From assembly GCF_003253735.1 (NCBI RefSeq), contig NZ_QKYW01000010.1:1-64000 (forward strand): DNA of 64,000 nucleotides. Reading direction: 5' to 3'. Positions 16,853-25,668 of the stretch are shown in pieces; position 1 is the stretch's first letter; each line of letters starts with the position of its first letter. A model generated the notes under the pieces. It worked only from the letters and a program-made list of their open reading frames with translations, ran no database searches and was not told the origin of the DNA. A program made the translations under genes and the position numbers. The stretch is from Pseudomonas sp. URMO17WK12:I2 (GTDB lineage Bacteria; Pseudomonadota; Gammaproteobacteria; Pseudomonadales; Pseudomonadaceae).

Positions 16853-17445
16853 ATCTCGACATGATCGATCTGGCCTGGCTGACGGCCTGGAGCCAGCCGC
16901 TGATGCGCACCGGTCAGGTCATCCTGATTCTGGCGCTGGCCTGGCTGGCGCAGCGCATTCTGACCCGCGGCATCAGCCGCCTGGGGCAGCGTTACCCACA
17001 GCTGCCGGCAGAGCTGCTGGTGCCGCTGCGCGGCCTGACCCGCTGGCTGATCCTCGGCAGCGCCTTCATGCTGGTGCTCGAGCGCCTGGGTGTTTCGGCG
17101 CAGGTGTTGTGGGGCGCGCTGACCGGCTTCGTCGCAGTTGCCGCTATCGCGTTCTTCGCCATCTGGAGTGTATTGTCGAACCTGTTTTGCGCGCTGCTGA
17201 TCTTCGCCCTCGGGCCGTTCCGCATCGGCGATTGCGTCGAGGTGCTGGAAAGCGCCGACAAGCCCGGCGTACGGGGGCGTGTACTGGACATCAACCTGTT
17301 CTACACCACCCTGGAAGATCTGACCGGTGACGCGCCCGGCACCTGGATACAGATTCCCAACAGCCTGTTCTTCCAGAAGGCCGTGAGGCGCTGGCGCAAT
17401 GGTGAGTTACCGGCGGCACGCAAGATCGAAGCTGATCATCACTAA
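16849..17445 (+). CDS. Small MscS-family mechanosensitive channel protein
   Basis: This 198-residue protein has about three N-terminal membrane helices (residues 15-35, 55-75, 85-115). They are followed by the pore-lining and beta-domain region of MscS: ALTGFVAVAAIAFFAIWSVLSN, then GPFRIGDCVEV and WIQIPNSLFFQKAV. It is shorter than E. coli MscS (286), lacking most of the C-terminal cage domain. The start is taken as TTG 16849, because GGAGG (16837-16841) lies seven bases before it but 19 before the first ATG (16861). That TTG overlaps the stop of the ABC-F gene, suggesting coupling. It should release osmolytes under hypo-osmotic shock. Confidence 0.8.
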   Translation: MNLDMIDLAWLTAWSQPLMRTGQVILILALAWLAQRILTRGISRLGQRYPQLPAELLVPLRGLTRWLILGSAFMLVLERLGVSAQVLWGALTGFVAVAAIAFFAIWSVLSNLFCALLIFALGPFRIGDCVEVLESADKPGVRGRVLDINLFYTTLEDLTGDAPGTWIQIPNSLFFQKAVRRWRNGELPAARKIEADHH

Positions 17446-17460
17446 TTCGAGGTCGCCACT

Positions 17461-18090
17461 ATGGCTCTGGAAACCTGGCTCGCTTTTCTCGTTGCCTGCT
17501 GGCTGATCAGCCTGTCGCCGGGGGCCGGTGCCATCGCCTCGATGTCGGCGGGGCTGCAATATGGTTTCTGGCGTGGCTACTGGAACGCCCTGGGCCTGCA
17601 GCTCGGCCTGGCGCTGCAGATCGCCATCGTGGCGGCGGGCGTCGGGGCGATCCTGGCAACTTCGGCGCTGGCCTTCACCCTGATCAAATGGTTTGGCGTG
17701 GTGTACCTGCTGTACCTCGGCTGGTGCCAGTGGCGCGCGCTGCCTGCCGACATGAACGTCGGCGGTGAGCGTCCCATCGGCCGGCCATTGAGCCTGGTGC
17801 TGCGTGGCTTTCTGGTCAACTTCGGCAACCCCAAGGCCATCATCTTCATGCTCGCGGTGCTGCCGCAGTTCATCAATCCCCATGCACCGCTGACCGAGCA
17901 GTACCTGATCATTGGCGTGACCATGGTCACCGTCGACCTGATCGTCATGGCCGGCTACACCGGCCTGGCGGTACGCGTGCTGCGCCTGCTGCGCACGCCG
18001 CGCCAGCAACGCATCATGAACCGTAGCTTCGGCGCGTTGTTCGTGGGGGCAGCAGCGCTGCTCGCCACCGTGCGCCGCGCTCCCGTTTAA
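17461..18090 (+). CDS. LysE/RhtB family amino-acid exporter
   Basis: The 209-residue integral membrane protein has about six hydrophobic segments. It carries the family motif LSPGAGAIASMSAGLQYGF near residues 18-36 and the later FLVNFGNPKAIIFMLAVLPQF (about 117-137). LysE/RhtB transporters export amino acids such as homoserine, threonine or lysine using the proton gradient. The substrate here cannot be told. It lies 15 bases after the MscS gene in the same direction, and is followed after two bases by the YaiI-type gene, so the four genes from 14942 probably form one transcript. Confidence 0.88.
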   Translation: MALETWLAFLVACWLISLSPGAGAIASMSAGLQYGFWRGYWNALGLQLGLALQIAIVAAGVGAILATSALAFTLIKWFGVVYLLYLGWCQWRALPADMNVGGERPIGRPLSLVLRGFLVNFGNPKAIIFMLAVLPQFINPHAPLTEQYLIIGVTMVTVDLIVMAGYTGLAVRVLRLLRTPRQQRIMNRSFGALFVGAAALLATVRRAPV

Positions 18091-18092
18091 GC

Positions 18093-18545
18093 ATGCGTGT
18101 CTGGATCGACGCCGACGCCTGCCCACGGCTGGCTCGCGATCAGGTGGTCAAGTTCGCCCTCAAGCGCAACTTCGAGGTGGTACTGGTTGCCGGCCAGGCC
18201 GTGGCGCGGCCCAACTTCGCCTGTGTGAAGCTGATCGTGGTGCCGAGCGGCCCCGATGCGGCCGATGATTACCTGGTAGAGCACGCCGTGCCCGGCGAAC
18301 TGGTGATCTGCAGCGACGTGCCGCTGGCCGATCGCCTGGTCAAGAAGGGCGTGCTGGCGCTGGACCCCCGCGGCCGGGAGTTCGACGAGCGCAATATGGG
18401 CGAGCGTCTGGCAGTGCGTAACCTGTTCACCGATCTGCGTGAGCAGGGGCAGGTCGGTGGTGGGCAGGGTGCTTATGGCGACAAGGATCGCCAGGCCTTT
18501 GCCAACTCGCTGGATCGCTTGCTGACGCGTCTGTCACGGGGCTAG
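18093..18545 (+). CDS. YaiI/YqxD family protein (DUF188, UPF0178)
   Basis: The 150-residue protein starts MRVWIDADACPRLARDQVVK. The WIDADACP motif and the later VICSDVPLADRLVKKG and ALDPRGREFDERNMGERLAVR blocks define the DUF188 family. The Asp residues (in DADAC and SDVPLAD) resemble the acidic centre of PIN-like nucleases, so an RNA-related role is possible, but function is not established. It begins two bases after the LysE-family stop codon. Confidence 0.9.
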   Translation: MRVWIDADACPRLARDQVVKFALKRNFEVVLVAGQAVARPNFACVKLIVVPSGPDAADDYLVEHAVPGELVICSDVPLADRLVKKGVLALDPRGREFDERNMGERLAVRNLFTDLREQGQVGGGQGAYGDKDRQAFANSLDRLLTRLSRG

Positions 18546-18554
18546 CTCTGGTCG

Positions 18555-18633
18555 TAGCCTGGGTTGAGCGAAGCGATAAGCTCAGGCTATGGAACCGGTG
18601 TTGATTGATGGGCTGCGCCCATCCTACGGTTCT
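18555..18633. repeat. Intergenic palindromic repeats
   Basis: Two hairpin units lie after the YaiI-type gene. The first is TAGCCTGGGTTGAGC...AGGCTA (18555-18589), a common Pseudomonas intergenic palindrome. The second is GATGGG-CTGCG-CCCATC (18607-18623), flanked by a GAACCG/CGGTTC outer pair. Confidence 0.6.
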
Positions 18634-18654
18634 GGCTGCTCAGCATTTCGGTAA

Positions 18655-18727
18655 ACCATGTGGAAGCGGGCGGCGACGCCCCTGTCCATGCCCGTGATTT
18701 CGCGCGCATGGCGCGCTCCCACATGGT
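18655..18727. repeat. Long bipartite REP-type hairpin, copy 1
   Basis: Outer arms ACCATGTGGAAGCG (18655-18668) and CGCTCCCACATGGT (18714-18727) pair with one mismatch. They enclose inner REP modules (GGGCGGCGACGCCC; CGCGCGCATGGCGCG). The element matches, in opposite orientation, the one at 26605-26673. The 'GTGGGAGCG...GCCATG' signature is that of Pseudomonas REP sequences. Confidence 0.75.
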
Positions 18728-18802
18728 GTCGTGGCTGGTGCGCGGCCTGGACACTGATGGGCTGGAACCCATCCTGCGATTGCCCGCTGACGAAGATGCT
18801 AA

Positions 18803-19462
18803 TTAATCGTGGGTCATTTCCAGTACGCGATCGACCAGCTTGTTGATGCCCGAGGCCGCCTCGGCGATGGAGTTGGCGAGCATGTAGGCCGGGGTGGTCA
18901 CCAGCTTGCGCTCGGTGTCTTCGACGATATCTTCGACATGACACTCCACGTGCTCGGCGCCCATTTGCGTCAGTGCGGCGGCGGTGTCGGCGTCGTTGCC
19001 GATGGTGCAGGTCACGCCGGCACCGAAGATGCGTGCGGCCATGGCCGGGGCGATACAGATCAGGCCCACCGGTTTGGCGGCGCTGACGAAGGATTGTGCG
19101 GCAGCCAGTACATCAGCCTGCACGCTGCAGTCTGCGCCCTTGCTGGCGAAGTCGCAGAGGTTCTTGGCGGCGCCAAAGCCGCCCGGCACGATCAACGCGT
19201 CGAAGTCGTCGGCACGCAGTTCACGCACATCCTTGATATTGCCGCGGGCGATACGCGCCGATTCCACCAGTACATTACGGGCTGGCTGCATTTCCTCGCC
19301 CTTGAGGTGGTTGATCACGTGGGCCTGGTCGATATCGGGGGCGAAGCACTGCACCTGCACCCCGCGTTGATCGAGGCGCAGCAGGGTGATGACGCTTTCG
19401 TGGATCTCCGAGCCATCGTAGACGCCACAACCGGAAAGGATCACTGCAACTTTCTTGTTCAT
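18803..19462 (-). CDS. elbB: Isoprenoid biosynthesis glyoxalase ElbB
   Basis: The 219-residue DJ-1/PfpI-superfamily protein opens MNKKVAVILSGCGVYDGSEIHE. It has ALIVPGGFGAAKNL (about 83-96), and the nucleophile-elbow region VGLICIAPAMAARIFG, in which Cys is the likely active residue. ElbB proteins have low glyoxalase activity and have been linked to isoprenoid synthesis. The start at 19462 (GGAG about eight bases upstream) is preferred over an upstream in-frame ATG at 19495. It is transcribed away from dedA and ends next to the REP cluster. Confidence 0.9.
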   Translation of the reverse strand: MNKKVAVILSGCGVYDGSEIHESVITLLRLDQRGVQVQCFAPDIDQAHVINHLKGEEMQPARNVLVESARIARGNIKDVRELRADDFDALIVPGGFGAAKNLCDFASKGADCSVQADVLAAAQSFVSAAKPVGLICIAPAMAARIFGAGVTCTIGNDADTAAALTQMGAEHVECHVEDIVEDTERKLVTTPAYMLANSIAEAASGINKLVDRVLEMTHD

Positions 19463-19607
19463 CGACCAACTCCTGATGAAAGGCGAGCGCCGCATGGCAT
19501 GTATCGGAGGCTCGCTTGGGGATAACCTGCCTGGTGTTATGACTGGCCAGTCAACCAGTTGTTACAGCTTTTTGAACGTGCAGCTCGCTTCAGTCAAGCG
19601 TCACGCT

Positions 19608-20159
19608 TCAGCCTTCGCGCTGTCTACGCCGGTATAACCAGACGCCCAGGCCGATTACCAGCAGGGCGCCAAACAGGTAGAACTGCACCTGGTGCAATTC
19701 ACCGAGCAAACCCTCCAGGGCGCGACCGAGCTTGTAGGCCAGAGTGCCGAGCACGATGGCCCAGATTGCCGCGCCAATGGCGTCGAGAATCACATAGCGG
19801 CGTCGCGGGTAGCCGGAAATACCGATGGCCAGCGGCATCACCGTGCGCATGCCATAAAAGAAGCGAAAGCCCAGTACCCACAGATCCGGGTGGCGGCGCA
19901 GGTACACCAGGGCCTTGTCACTCAACGCCTGCCACTTTGGCCGGCGCTCGAGGATGCGGCGGCCATGCCGGCGACCCAGGTGGAACCACAGCTGGTCGCT
20001 GGCGTAGGTGCCGATGAAGGCGAACAGCATCACCAGCTCGATCTGCAGGATGCCGCGCAACGCCAGGTAGGCCGCCAGCAGCAGCGACATTTCGCCCTCG
20101 AGAAAGGTGCCCAGCGCCAACGCCGGGTAACCGAAGTGCTGCAGAAAATTTTCCAGCAT
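19608..20159 (-). CDS. DedA family inner-membrane protein
   Basis: The 183-residue protein has several hydrophobic segments. It carries the DedA/SNARE-associated motif: FLEGEMSLLLAAYLA (about residues 19-33), then F-x-GTYASDQLWFHLGRRHG and the Gly/Arg segment GFRFFYGMRTVMPLAIG. DedA proteins are half-type LeuT-like transporters, some of which flip undecaprenyl phosphate or phosphatidylethanolamine. The exact substrate here is unknown. The start at 20159 is the family start; the frame is open upstream to 20282 without support. It is divergent from hemB over a 259-base region. Confidence 0.88.
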   Translation of the reverse strand: MLENFLQHFGYPALALGTFLEGEMSLLLAAYLALRGILQIELVMLFAFIGTYASDQLWFHLGRRHGRRILERRPKWQALSDKALVYLRRHPDLWVLGFRFFYGMRTVMPLAIGISGYPRRRYVILDAIGAAIWAIVLGTLAYKLGRALEGLLGELHQVQFYLFGALLVIGLGVWLYRRRQREG

Positions 20160-20389
20160 TGAAAATGACCGTCGAAAATGGGGTGGCAAGGCTACGCCGT
20201 TCGACACTCTAAAACAGCATTTGTCGAAAACCTGTGAAATATACAGTGGCCGGGCTTGCTCACGGCCGCCGCGGCTCAGCAAGCCTTTTAGCGCGTTCGA
20301 TGTGCCTTATGGGCTGCGACGCACCGTCGCACTATTCGTTATGGTCGTCATCATTTAGTCATAATGGCCGCTTATAACTGTCACACTTC

Positions 20390-20405
20390 GCCCGCTCGAG
20401 CGGGC
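20390..20405 (+). promoter_or_regulatory. 16-bp perfect palindrome beside the hemB ribosome binding site
   Basis: GCCCGCTCGAGCGGGC is self-complementary and ends one base before the CAGGAG ribosome binding site (20407-20412) of hemB. It could fold in the messenger next to the ribosome site or bind a dimeric protein. Confidence 0.5.
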
Positions 20406-20418
20406 CCAGGAGTCTGCC

Positions 20419-21432
20419 GTGAGCTTTACCCCCGCCAACCGCCTGTTCCCTGCCACCCGCCTGCGTCGCAATCGTCGCGATGACTTTTCCCGGCGCCTGG
20501 TGCGCGAGAACGTGCTGACCACAGACGACCTGATCCTGCCGGTATTCGTGCTCGATGGTGAGAATCAGCGTGAGGCGGTGGCGTCCATGCCGGGCGTCGA
20601 GCGTCTGTCCATCGACCTGCTGCTGCAGGAAGCCGAGAAATGGGTAGCGCTGGGCATTCCGGCCCTGGCGCTGTTTCCGGTCACGCCGGCAGAAAAGAAA
20701 AGTCTCGATGGCAGCGAAGCCTGGAACCCGGATGGCATCGCCCAGCGCGCCACCCGTGCGTTGCGTGCGCGCTTCCCTGAACTGGGGGTGATCACCGACG
20801 TGGCGCTGGATCCGTTCACCACCCACGGCCAGGACGGCATTCTCGACGAAGAAGGCTACGTACAGAACGACATCACCGTCGATGCGCTGGTCAAACAGGC
20901 GCTGTCCCACGCCGAGGCGGGCGCCCAGGTCGTCGCGCCGTCGGACATGATGGACGGGCGCATCCAGGCGATCCGCGAGGCGCTGGAGCTGGCCGATCAC
21001 GTCAACGTGCGGATCATGGCCTACTCTGCCAAGTACGCCAGCGCCTACTACGGCCCGTTCCGCGACGCCGTGGGCTCGTCGCTGAACCTGGGCAAGGCGA
21101 ACAAGGCTTCCTACCAGATGGACCCGGCCAACAGCGACGAAGCGTTGCACGAGGTCGCCGCTGACCTGGCCGAAGGCGCCGACATGGTCATGGTCAAGCC
21201 GGGCATGCCCTATCTGGACATCGTTTCCCGGGTGAAAACCGAATTCAAAGTGCCGACCTTTGTCTACCAGGTCAGTGGTGAATACGCGATGCACATGGCC
21301 GCCATCCAGAATGGCTGGCTGAGCGAAGCGGTGATTCTCGAGTCGCTGACCGCCTGCAAACGAGCGGGTGCCGATGGCATCCTCACCTATTTCGCCGTGC
21401 GTGCGGCCGAACTCATACGACAGGGGCAGTAG
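20419..21432 (+). CDS. hemB: Delta-aminolevulinic acid dehydratase (porphobilinogen synthase)
   Basis: The 337-residue enzyme condenses two 5-aminolevulinate molecules to porphobilinogen in haem synthesis. The two active-site lysines are visible in AYSAKYASAYYGPFRD and MVMVKPGMPYLD. The metal site reads DVALDPFTTHGQDG, with Asp where zinc enzymes have Cys, so it is the Mg-dependent type known from P. aeruginosa. Translation starts at GTG 20419 behind CAGGAG. ppk follows 18 bases later in the same direction, the arrangement also found in other Pseudomonas. Confidence 0.97.
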   Translation: MSFTPANRLFPATRLRRNRRDDFSRRLVRENVLTTDDLILPVFVLDGENQREAVASMPGVERLSIDLLLQEAEKWVALGIPALALFPVTPAEKKSLDGSEAWNPDGIAQRATRALRARFPELGVITDVALDPFTTHGQDGILDEEGYVQNDITVDALVKQALSHAEAGAQVVAPSDMMDGRIQAIREALELADHVNVRIMAYSAKYASAYYGPFRDAVGSSLNLGKANKASYQMDPANSDEALHEVAADLAEGADMVMVKPGMPYLDIVSRVKTEFKVPTFVYQVSGEYAMHMAAIQNGWLSEAVILESLTACKRAGADGILTYFAVRAAELIRQGQ

Positions 21433-21450
21433 CCCCTCCAGGGTAATTCA

Positions 21451-23664
21451 ATGAGCAACGAAGGACTCAATGAGAACGAACAGCTCGATGTGCCGGCAGT
21501 CAGCTTGCCGGTGATCGACGAAGCGCCGGTGGAAACAGTCGTGGAAACACCCGTAGTCGAAACCGTGGCAGCGCCCGTGGTCGTGCCCAGCCTGGATGAC
21601 AGCAGCCTGTACATCCATCGCGAGCTGTCGCAGCTGCAGTTCAATATCCGCGTGCTCGAACAGGCGCTGGACGAGTCCTACCCGCTGCTCGAACGCCTCA
21701 AGTTCCTGCTGATCTTCTCCAGCAACCTCGACGAGTTCTTCGAGATTCGCGTTGCCGGCCTGAAGAAGCAGATCAATTTCGCCCGTGAGCAGGCCGGTGC
21801 CGATGGCCTGCAACCGCACCAGGCGCTGTCGCGTATCGCCGATCTGGTGCACGAGCAGGTTGGCCGTCAGTACGCCATCCTCAATGACGTGCTGTTCCCG
21901 GCGCTGGCCAAGCACGGCATCAACTTCATTCGTCGCCGTTACTGGACGACCAAGCACAAGGCGTGGGTGCGCCGTTACTTCCGTGACGAGATCGCGCCGA
22001 TCATCACGCCGATCGGCCTCGACCCGACGCATCCGTTCCCGCTGCTGGTCAACAAGAGCCTGAACTTCATCGTCGAGCTGGAGGGTGTCGATGCCTTCGG
22101 CCGCGACTCCGGTCTGGCGGTAATCCCCGCGCCACGCTTGCTGCCGCGCATCATCAAGGTGCCGGAAGAGGTCGGTGGCCCGGGCGCCAACTACGTGTTC
22201 CTGTCGTCGATGATCCACGCCCACGCCGATGACCTGTTCCCGGGCATGAAGGTCAAGGGTTGCTACCAGTTCCGCCTGACCCGTAACGCCGACCTGTCGG
22301 TGGACACCGAGGACGTCGAAGACCTGGCCCGCGCCCTGCGTGGCGAGCTGTTCAGCCGCCGCTACGGTGATGCCGTGCGCCTGGAGGTGGTCGATACCTG
22401 TCCGAAACACCTGACTGACCAGCTGCTCAAGCAGTTCGGCCTCTCGGAGCACGAGCTCTATCAGGTCAACGGCCCGGTCAACCTGACCCGCCTGTTCAGC
22501 ATCACCGGCCTGGACAGCCACCCGGAACTGCAGCATGCGCCGTTCACGCCGGTGATTCCCAAGCTGCTGCAGAACAGCGAGAACATCTTCAGCGTGGTCA
22601 GCAAGCAGGACATCCTGCTGCTGCACCCCTTCGAGTCGTTCACGCCGGTCGTCGACCTGCTGCGTCAGGCCGCGAAGGACCCGCACGTGCTGGCGATCAA
22701 GCAGACCCTGTACCGCTCTGGCGCCAACTCGGAAATCGTCGATGCGCTGGTGGAAGCCGCGCGTAACGGCAAGGAAGTCACCGCGGTGATCGAACTGCGC
22801 GCGCGCTTCGACGAAGAGTCCAACCTGGCCCTGGCCAGCCGCCTGCAGGCTGCCGGTGCGGTGGTGATCTACGGCGTGGTCGGCTTCAAGACCCACTCGA
22901 AGATGATGCTGATCCTGCGCCGCGAAAACGGCGAGATCCGCCGCTACGCGCACCTGGGCACCGGTAACTACCACGCCGGTAACGCGCGGCTGTACACCGA
23001 CTACAGCCTGTTGACCGCTGACGTGGCGCTGGGCGAGGACGTTTCCAAGCTGTTCAGCCAGCTGATCGGCATGGGCAAGACCCTGCGTATGAAGAAGCTG
23101 CTGCACGCGCCCTTCACCCTGAAGAAGACCCTGCTCGACCTGATTGCCAAGGAGACGGCGGCGGCCGCCGAAGGCAAGCCGGCGCACATCATCGCCAAGT
23201 TCAACTCTCTGACCGACGCGAAGATCATTCGCGCGTTGTACAAGGCCAGCCAGACCGGCGTGAAGATCGACCTGGTGGTGCGTGGAATGTGCTGCCTGCG
23301 TCCGGGCATTCCGGGGGTGTCGCACAACATCCAGGTGCGCTCGATCATTGGCCGTTTCCTGGAGCACACCCGCGTCTACTACTTCCTCAACGGTGGTGAC
23401 GAGCTGATCTACCTGTCCAGCGCCGACTGGATGGAGCGCAACCTCGACAAGCGGGTGGAGACCTGCTTCCCGGTGGAGGGCAAAAAGCTCATCACCCGGG
23501 TCAAGAAGGAGCTGGAGGCCTACCTGACCGACAATACCCACGCCTGGGTGCTGCAACCGGACGGGCGCTATGTGCGGCTGTCGCCAACCGGCAACCAGAA
23601 CTCGCGCAGCGCCCAGGCCAGCCTGCTGGAGAAGCTCAGCGCACCGGTGATCACCGCACGCTGA
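21451..23664 (+). CDS. ppk: Polyphosphate kinase 1
   Basis: The 737-residue enzyme reversibly polymerises the gamma-phosphate of ATP into polyphosphate. The conserved core starts at about residue 50 (IHRELSQLQFN.RVLEQA) and includes SSNLDEFFEIRVAGL. The phosphorylated-His region is FKTHSKMMLILRREN, followed by YAHLGTGNYHAGNARLYTD. The first 45 residues are an acidic, Val/Pro-rich extension (ETVVETPVVETVAAPVV) not found in E. coli Ppk. A weak AGGG precedes the ATG. The gene is probably cotranscribed with hemB and ends at a strong hairpin terminator. Confidence 0.97.
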   Translation: MSNEGLNENEQLDVPAVSLPVIDEAPVETVVETPVVETVAAPVVVPSLDDSSLYIHRELSQLQFNIRVLEQALDESYPLLERLKFLLIFSSNLDEFFEIRVAGLKKQINFAREQAGADGLQPHQALSRIADLVHEQVGRQYAILNDVLFPALAKHGINFIRRRYWTTKHKAWVRRYFRDEIAPIITPIGLDPTHPFPLLVNKSLNFIVELEGVDAFGRDSGLAVIPAPRLLPRIIKVPEEVGGPGANYVFLSSMIHAHADDLFPGMKVKGCYQFRLTRNADLSVDTEDVEDLARALRGELFSRRYGDAVRLEVVDTCPKHLTDQLLKQFGLSEHELYQVNGPVNLTRLFSITGLDSHPELQHAPFTPVIPKLLQNSENIFSVVSKQDILLLHPFESFTPVVDLLRQAAKDPHVLAIKQTLYRSGANSEIVDALVEAARNGKEVTAVIELRARFDEESNLALASRLQAAGAVVIYGVVGFKTHSKMMLILRRENGEIRRYAHLGTGNYHAGNARLYTDYSLLTADVALGEDVSKLFSQLIGMGKTLRMKKLLHAPFTLKKTLLDLIAKETAAAAEGKPAHIIAKFNSLTDAKIIRALYKASQTGVKIDLVVRGMCCLRPGIPGVSHNIQVRSIIGRFLEHTRVYYFLNGGDELIYLSSADWMERNLDKRVETCFPVEGKKLITRVKKELEAYLTDNTHAWVLQPDGRYVRLSPTGNQNSRSAQASLLEKLSAPVITAR

Positions 23665-23679
23665 TCGCCAGCAGAAAAG

Positions 23680-23704
23680 CAAACGGGCCCGCGGGCCCGT
23701 TTTT
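23680..23704. terminator. Bidirectional rho-independent terminator
   Basis: AAACGGGCCC-GC-GGGCCCGTTTTT forms a GC-rich stem flanked by A and T runs. It lies 16 bases after the ppk stop and just after the end of the convergent acyl-CoA dehydrogenase gene, so it can serve both. Confidence 0.9.
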
Positions 23705-23708
23705 CATT

Positions 23709-25508
23709 TCAGAACCAGGCGTCCTGCATCGAGAGGCAGGTGTCGTCACGGCGCGCGAGGATATCCAGGTCGTGGTGGCAACCGGGCACTTCCCTGAGCA
23801 GGAAGTAGCGCGCGGCCTGCAGCTTGCCGCTGTAGAAGTCGGTGTCGGCAGGGTTGCCGGCCAGGCGCCCCTGTTCGGCGCGCACCGCCTGTTCCAGCCA
23901 GCGCCAGCCGAGTACCAGATGGCCGAACACCTTCAGGTACAGCGCCGAGTCGGCGAGTGCGCCGTTGACACGGCCCTGCTGCAGATCGCCGAGCAGGCCG
24001 AGGGTCACCTCGGACACCCGAGCCAGCAGGGCCTGCAAGGGCTGGCGCAGGTCTGCCAGCCCGCTGAATGGCTCGGCGCGCTGGCAGGTGTCGTTGATCC
24101 GCTGGCGCAGCGCCTGCAGCGCCGCGCCGCCGTGCTGGCCAACCTTGCGGCCCAGCAGGTCGAGGGACTGGATGCCGTGGGTGCCTTCATGGATCGGGTT
24201 GAGACGATTGTCACGGTAGTACTGCTCCACCGGGTGATCGCGGGTGTAGCCGTGGCCACCAAGAATCTGGATCGCCAGGGCGTTGGCCTGCAGGCAGTAT
24301 TCGGACGGCCAGGACTTGGCGATGGGGGTAAGCAGGTCGAGCAACTGGCGCGCCTGCTCACGCTGCTCGGCGTCTTCCAGGGTCTGGCTGTCGTCGACCA
24401 GGCGTGCGCAATACAGCACCAGGTCGAAGCCACCCTCCACATAGGCTTTCTGGGTCAGCAGCATGCGCCGCACGTCGGCGTGCTCGATGATCGCCACCTG
24501 GCCGCTGGCCTGCTTGGCATCGGGCAGGCGCCCCTGGGGGCGCTGGCGGGCGTAGTCGAGCGAGTAGAGGTAGCCGGCGTAGCCAAGCATCACCGCACCC
24601 ATGCCAACGCCGATGCGCGCTTCGTTCATCATCTGGAACATGTAGGAGAGCCCGGCATGGGGTTTGCCGACCAGATAGCCCACGCAATGCCCCTGATCGC
24701 CGAAGTTCAGCGCCGTCGAGGTGGTGCCACGCCAGCCCATCTTGTGGAACAGGCCGGCTAGCAACACATCGTTGCGGGCGCCCAGGCTGCCGTCTTCCTC
24801 GACCAGGAATTTCGGCACGATAAACAGCGAAATGCCCTTCACGCCGGCCGGTGCATCGGGTAGACGAGCCAGCACCAGGTGGACGATGTTTTCGCTGAGG
24901 TCGTGATCACCGCCGGAGATGAAGATCTTGTTGCCCTTGAGGCGATAGCTGCCGTCGCTCGCCGGTTCGGCACGGGTGCGGATATCGGCGAGCGAAGAGC
25001 CGGCGTGGGGCTCGGTCAGCGCCATGGTGCCGAAGAAGCGCCCGTCGATGAGCGGCTGCAGGAAGCGGCGCTTCTGTGCGTCATCGCCAAAAGCTTCGAT
25101 CAGGTTGGCGGCGGCCATGCTCAGCAACGGGTAGGACGCCGTGGCGATGTTGGCGGCCTGGAAATGTGCGAAGCAGGCCTGGGACAGCAGGTTGGGCAAC
25201 TGCATGCCGCCCAGCTCGAAATCCCGCGTGGCGTTCAGGAAACCGGCCTCGTTGAAGGCCTGCAGCGCCGGCCGAACCTCGGTGATCAGCTGTGCGACGC
25301 CAGCGACGAATTGCGGCTCGTGCTCGTCGTTCTTGCGGTTGTGCGGGGCGAACAGGTTCTCGGCGATGCTGCGCGCGGTGTCCAGCGCGGCGTCGAAGGT
25401 TTCCCGGTTGTGCTCGCTGAAGCGCGGGCGCTGGCTGAGTGCATCGGCGTCGAGCACTTCGTAGAGTTCGAACGCCAGGTTGCGGGCGCTGAGCAGGGTA
25501 TCGGGCAT
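23709..25508 (-). CDS. Acyl-CoA dehydrogenase (large, C-terminally extended type)
   Basis: The 599-residue flavoenzyme has the three acyl-CoA dehydrogenase domains plus an extra C-terminal domain. Visible motifs are MALTEPHAGSSLADI (FAD/substrate contact, about 160), KIFISGGDHD, QILGGHGYTRDHPVEQYYRD and IHEGTHGIQSLDLLGRK. The last carries the catalytic Glu of this subgroup. It would oxidise acyl-CoA to enoyl-CoA with electron transfer to ETF. Chain-length preference cannot be read. The start at 25508 has GGAG eight bases upstream; an open extension to 25568 is unsupported. The P. aeruginosa counterpart also lies near rlmJ and msrA. Confidence 0.92.
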   Translation of the reverse strand: MPDTLLSARNLAFELYEVLDADALSQRPRFSEHNRETFDAALDTARSIAENLFAPHNRKNDEHEPQFVAGVAQLITEVRPALQAFNEAGFLNATRDFELGGMQLPNLLSQACFAHFQAANIATASYPLLSMAAANLIEAFGDDAQKRRFLQPLIDGRFFGTMALTEPHAGSSLADIRTRAEPASDGSYRLKGNKIFISGGDHDLSENIVHLVLARLPDAPAGVKGISLFIVPKFLVEEDGSLGARNDVLLAGLFHKMGWRGTTSTALNFGDQGHCVGYLVGKPHAGLSYMFQMMNEARIGVGMGAVMLGYAGYLYSLDYARQRPQGRLPDAKQASGQVAIIEHADVRRMLLTQKAYVEGGFDLVLYCARLVDDSQTLEDAEQREQARQLLDLLTPIAKSWPSEYCLQANALAIQILGGHGYTRDHPVEQYYRDNRLNPIHEGTHGIQSLDLLGRKVGQHGGAALQALRQRINDTCQRAEPFSGLADLRQPLQALLARVSEVTLGLLGDLQQGRVNGALADSALYLKVFGHLVLGWRWLEQAVRAEQGRLAGNPADTDFYSGKLQAARYFLLREVPGCHHDLDILARRDDTCLSMQDAWF

Positions 25509-25668
25509 GGAGGTTCTCCGCTGGAATGAGCCCAGTCTAGGGGCCAGCCCACGTGTCGCCAGCATCATCGAAGCCGGTGATACCCGGGGAGAAGCCGAAC
25601 GTCGTCCGGCAGGCGCTGCACCAGGCGCTCAGGCCGGCTACAATTCGCCCCCTGCTCAGGAGCCGATG

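Noticed and set aside
18546..18802. CRISPR-like repeat cluster
   Set aside because: The units are different palindromes without regular spacing or spacers; they are intergenic REP-type elements.
21448..23682. 744-codon minus-strand open frame
   Set aside because: Antisense shadow of ppk; no recognisable domain.
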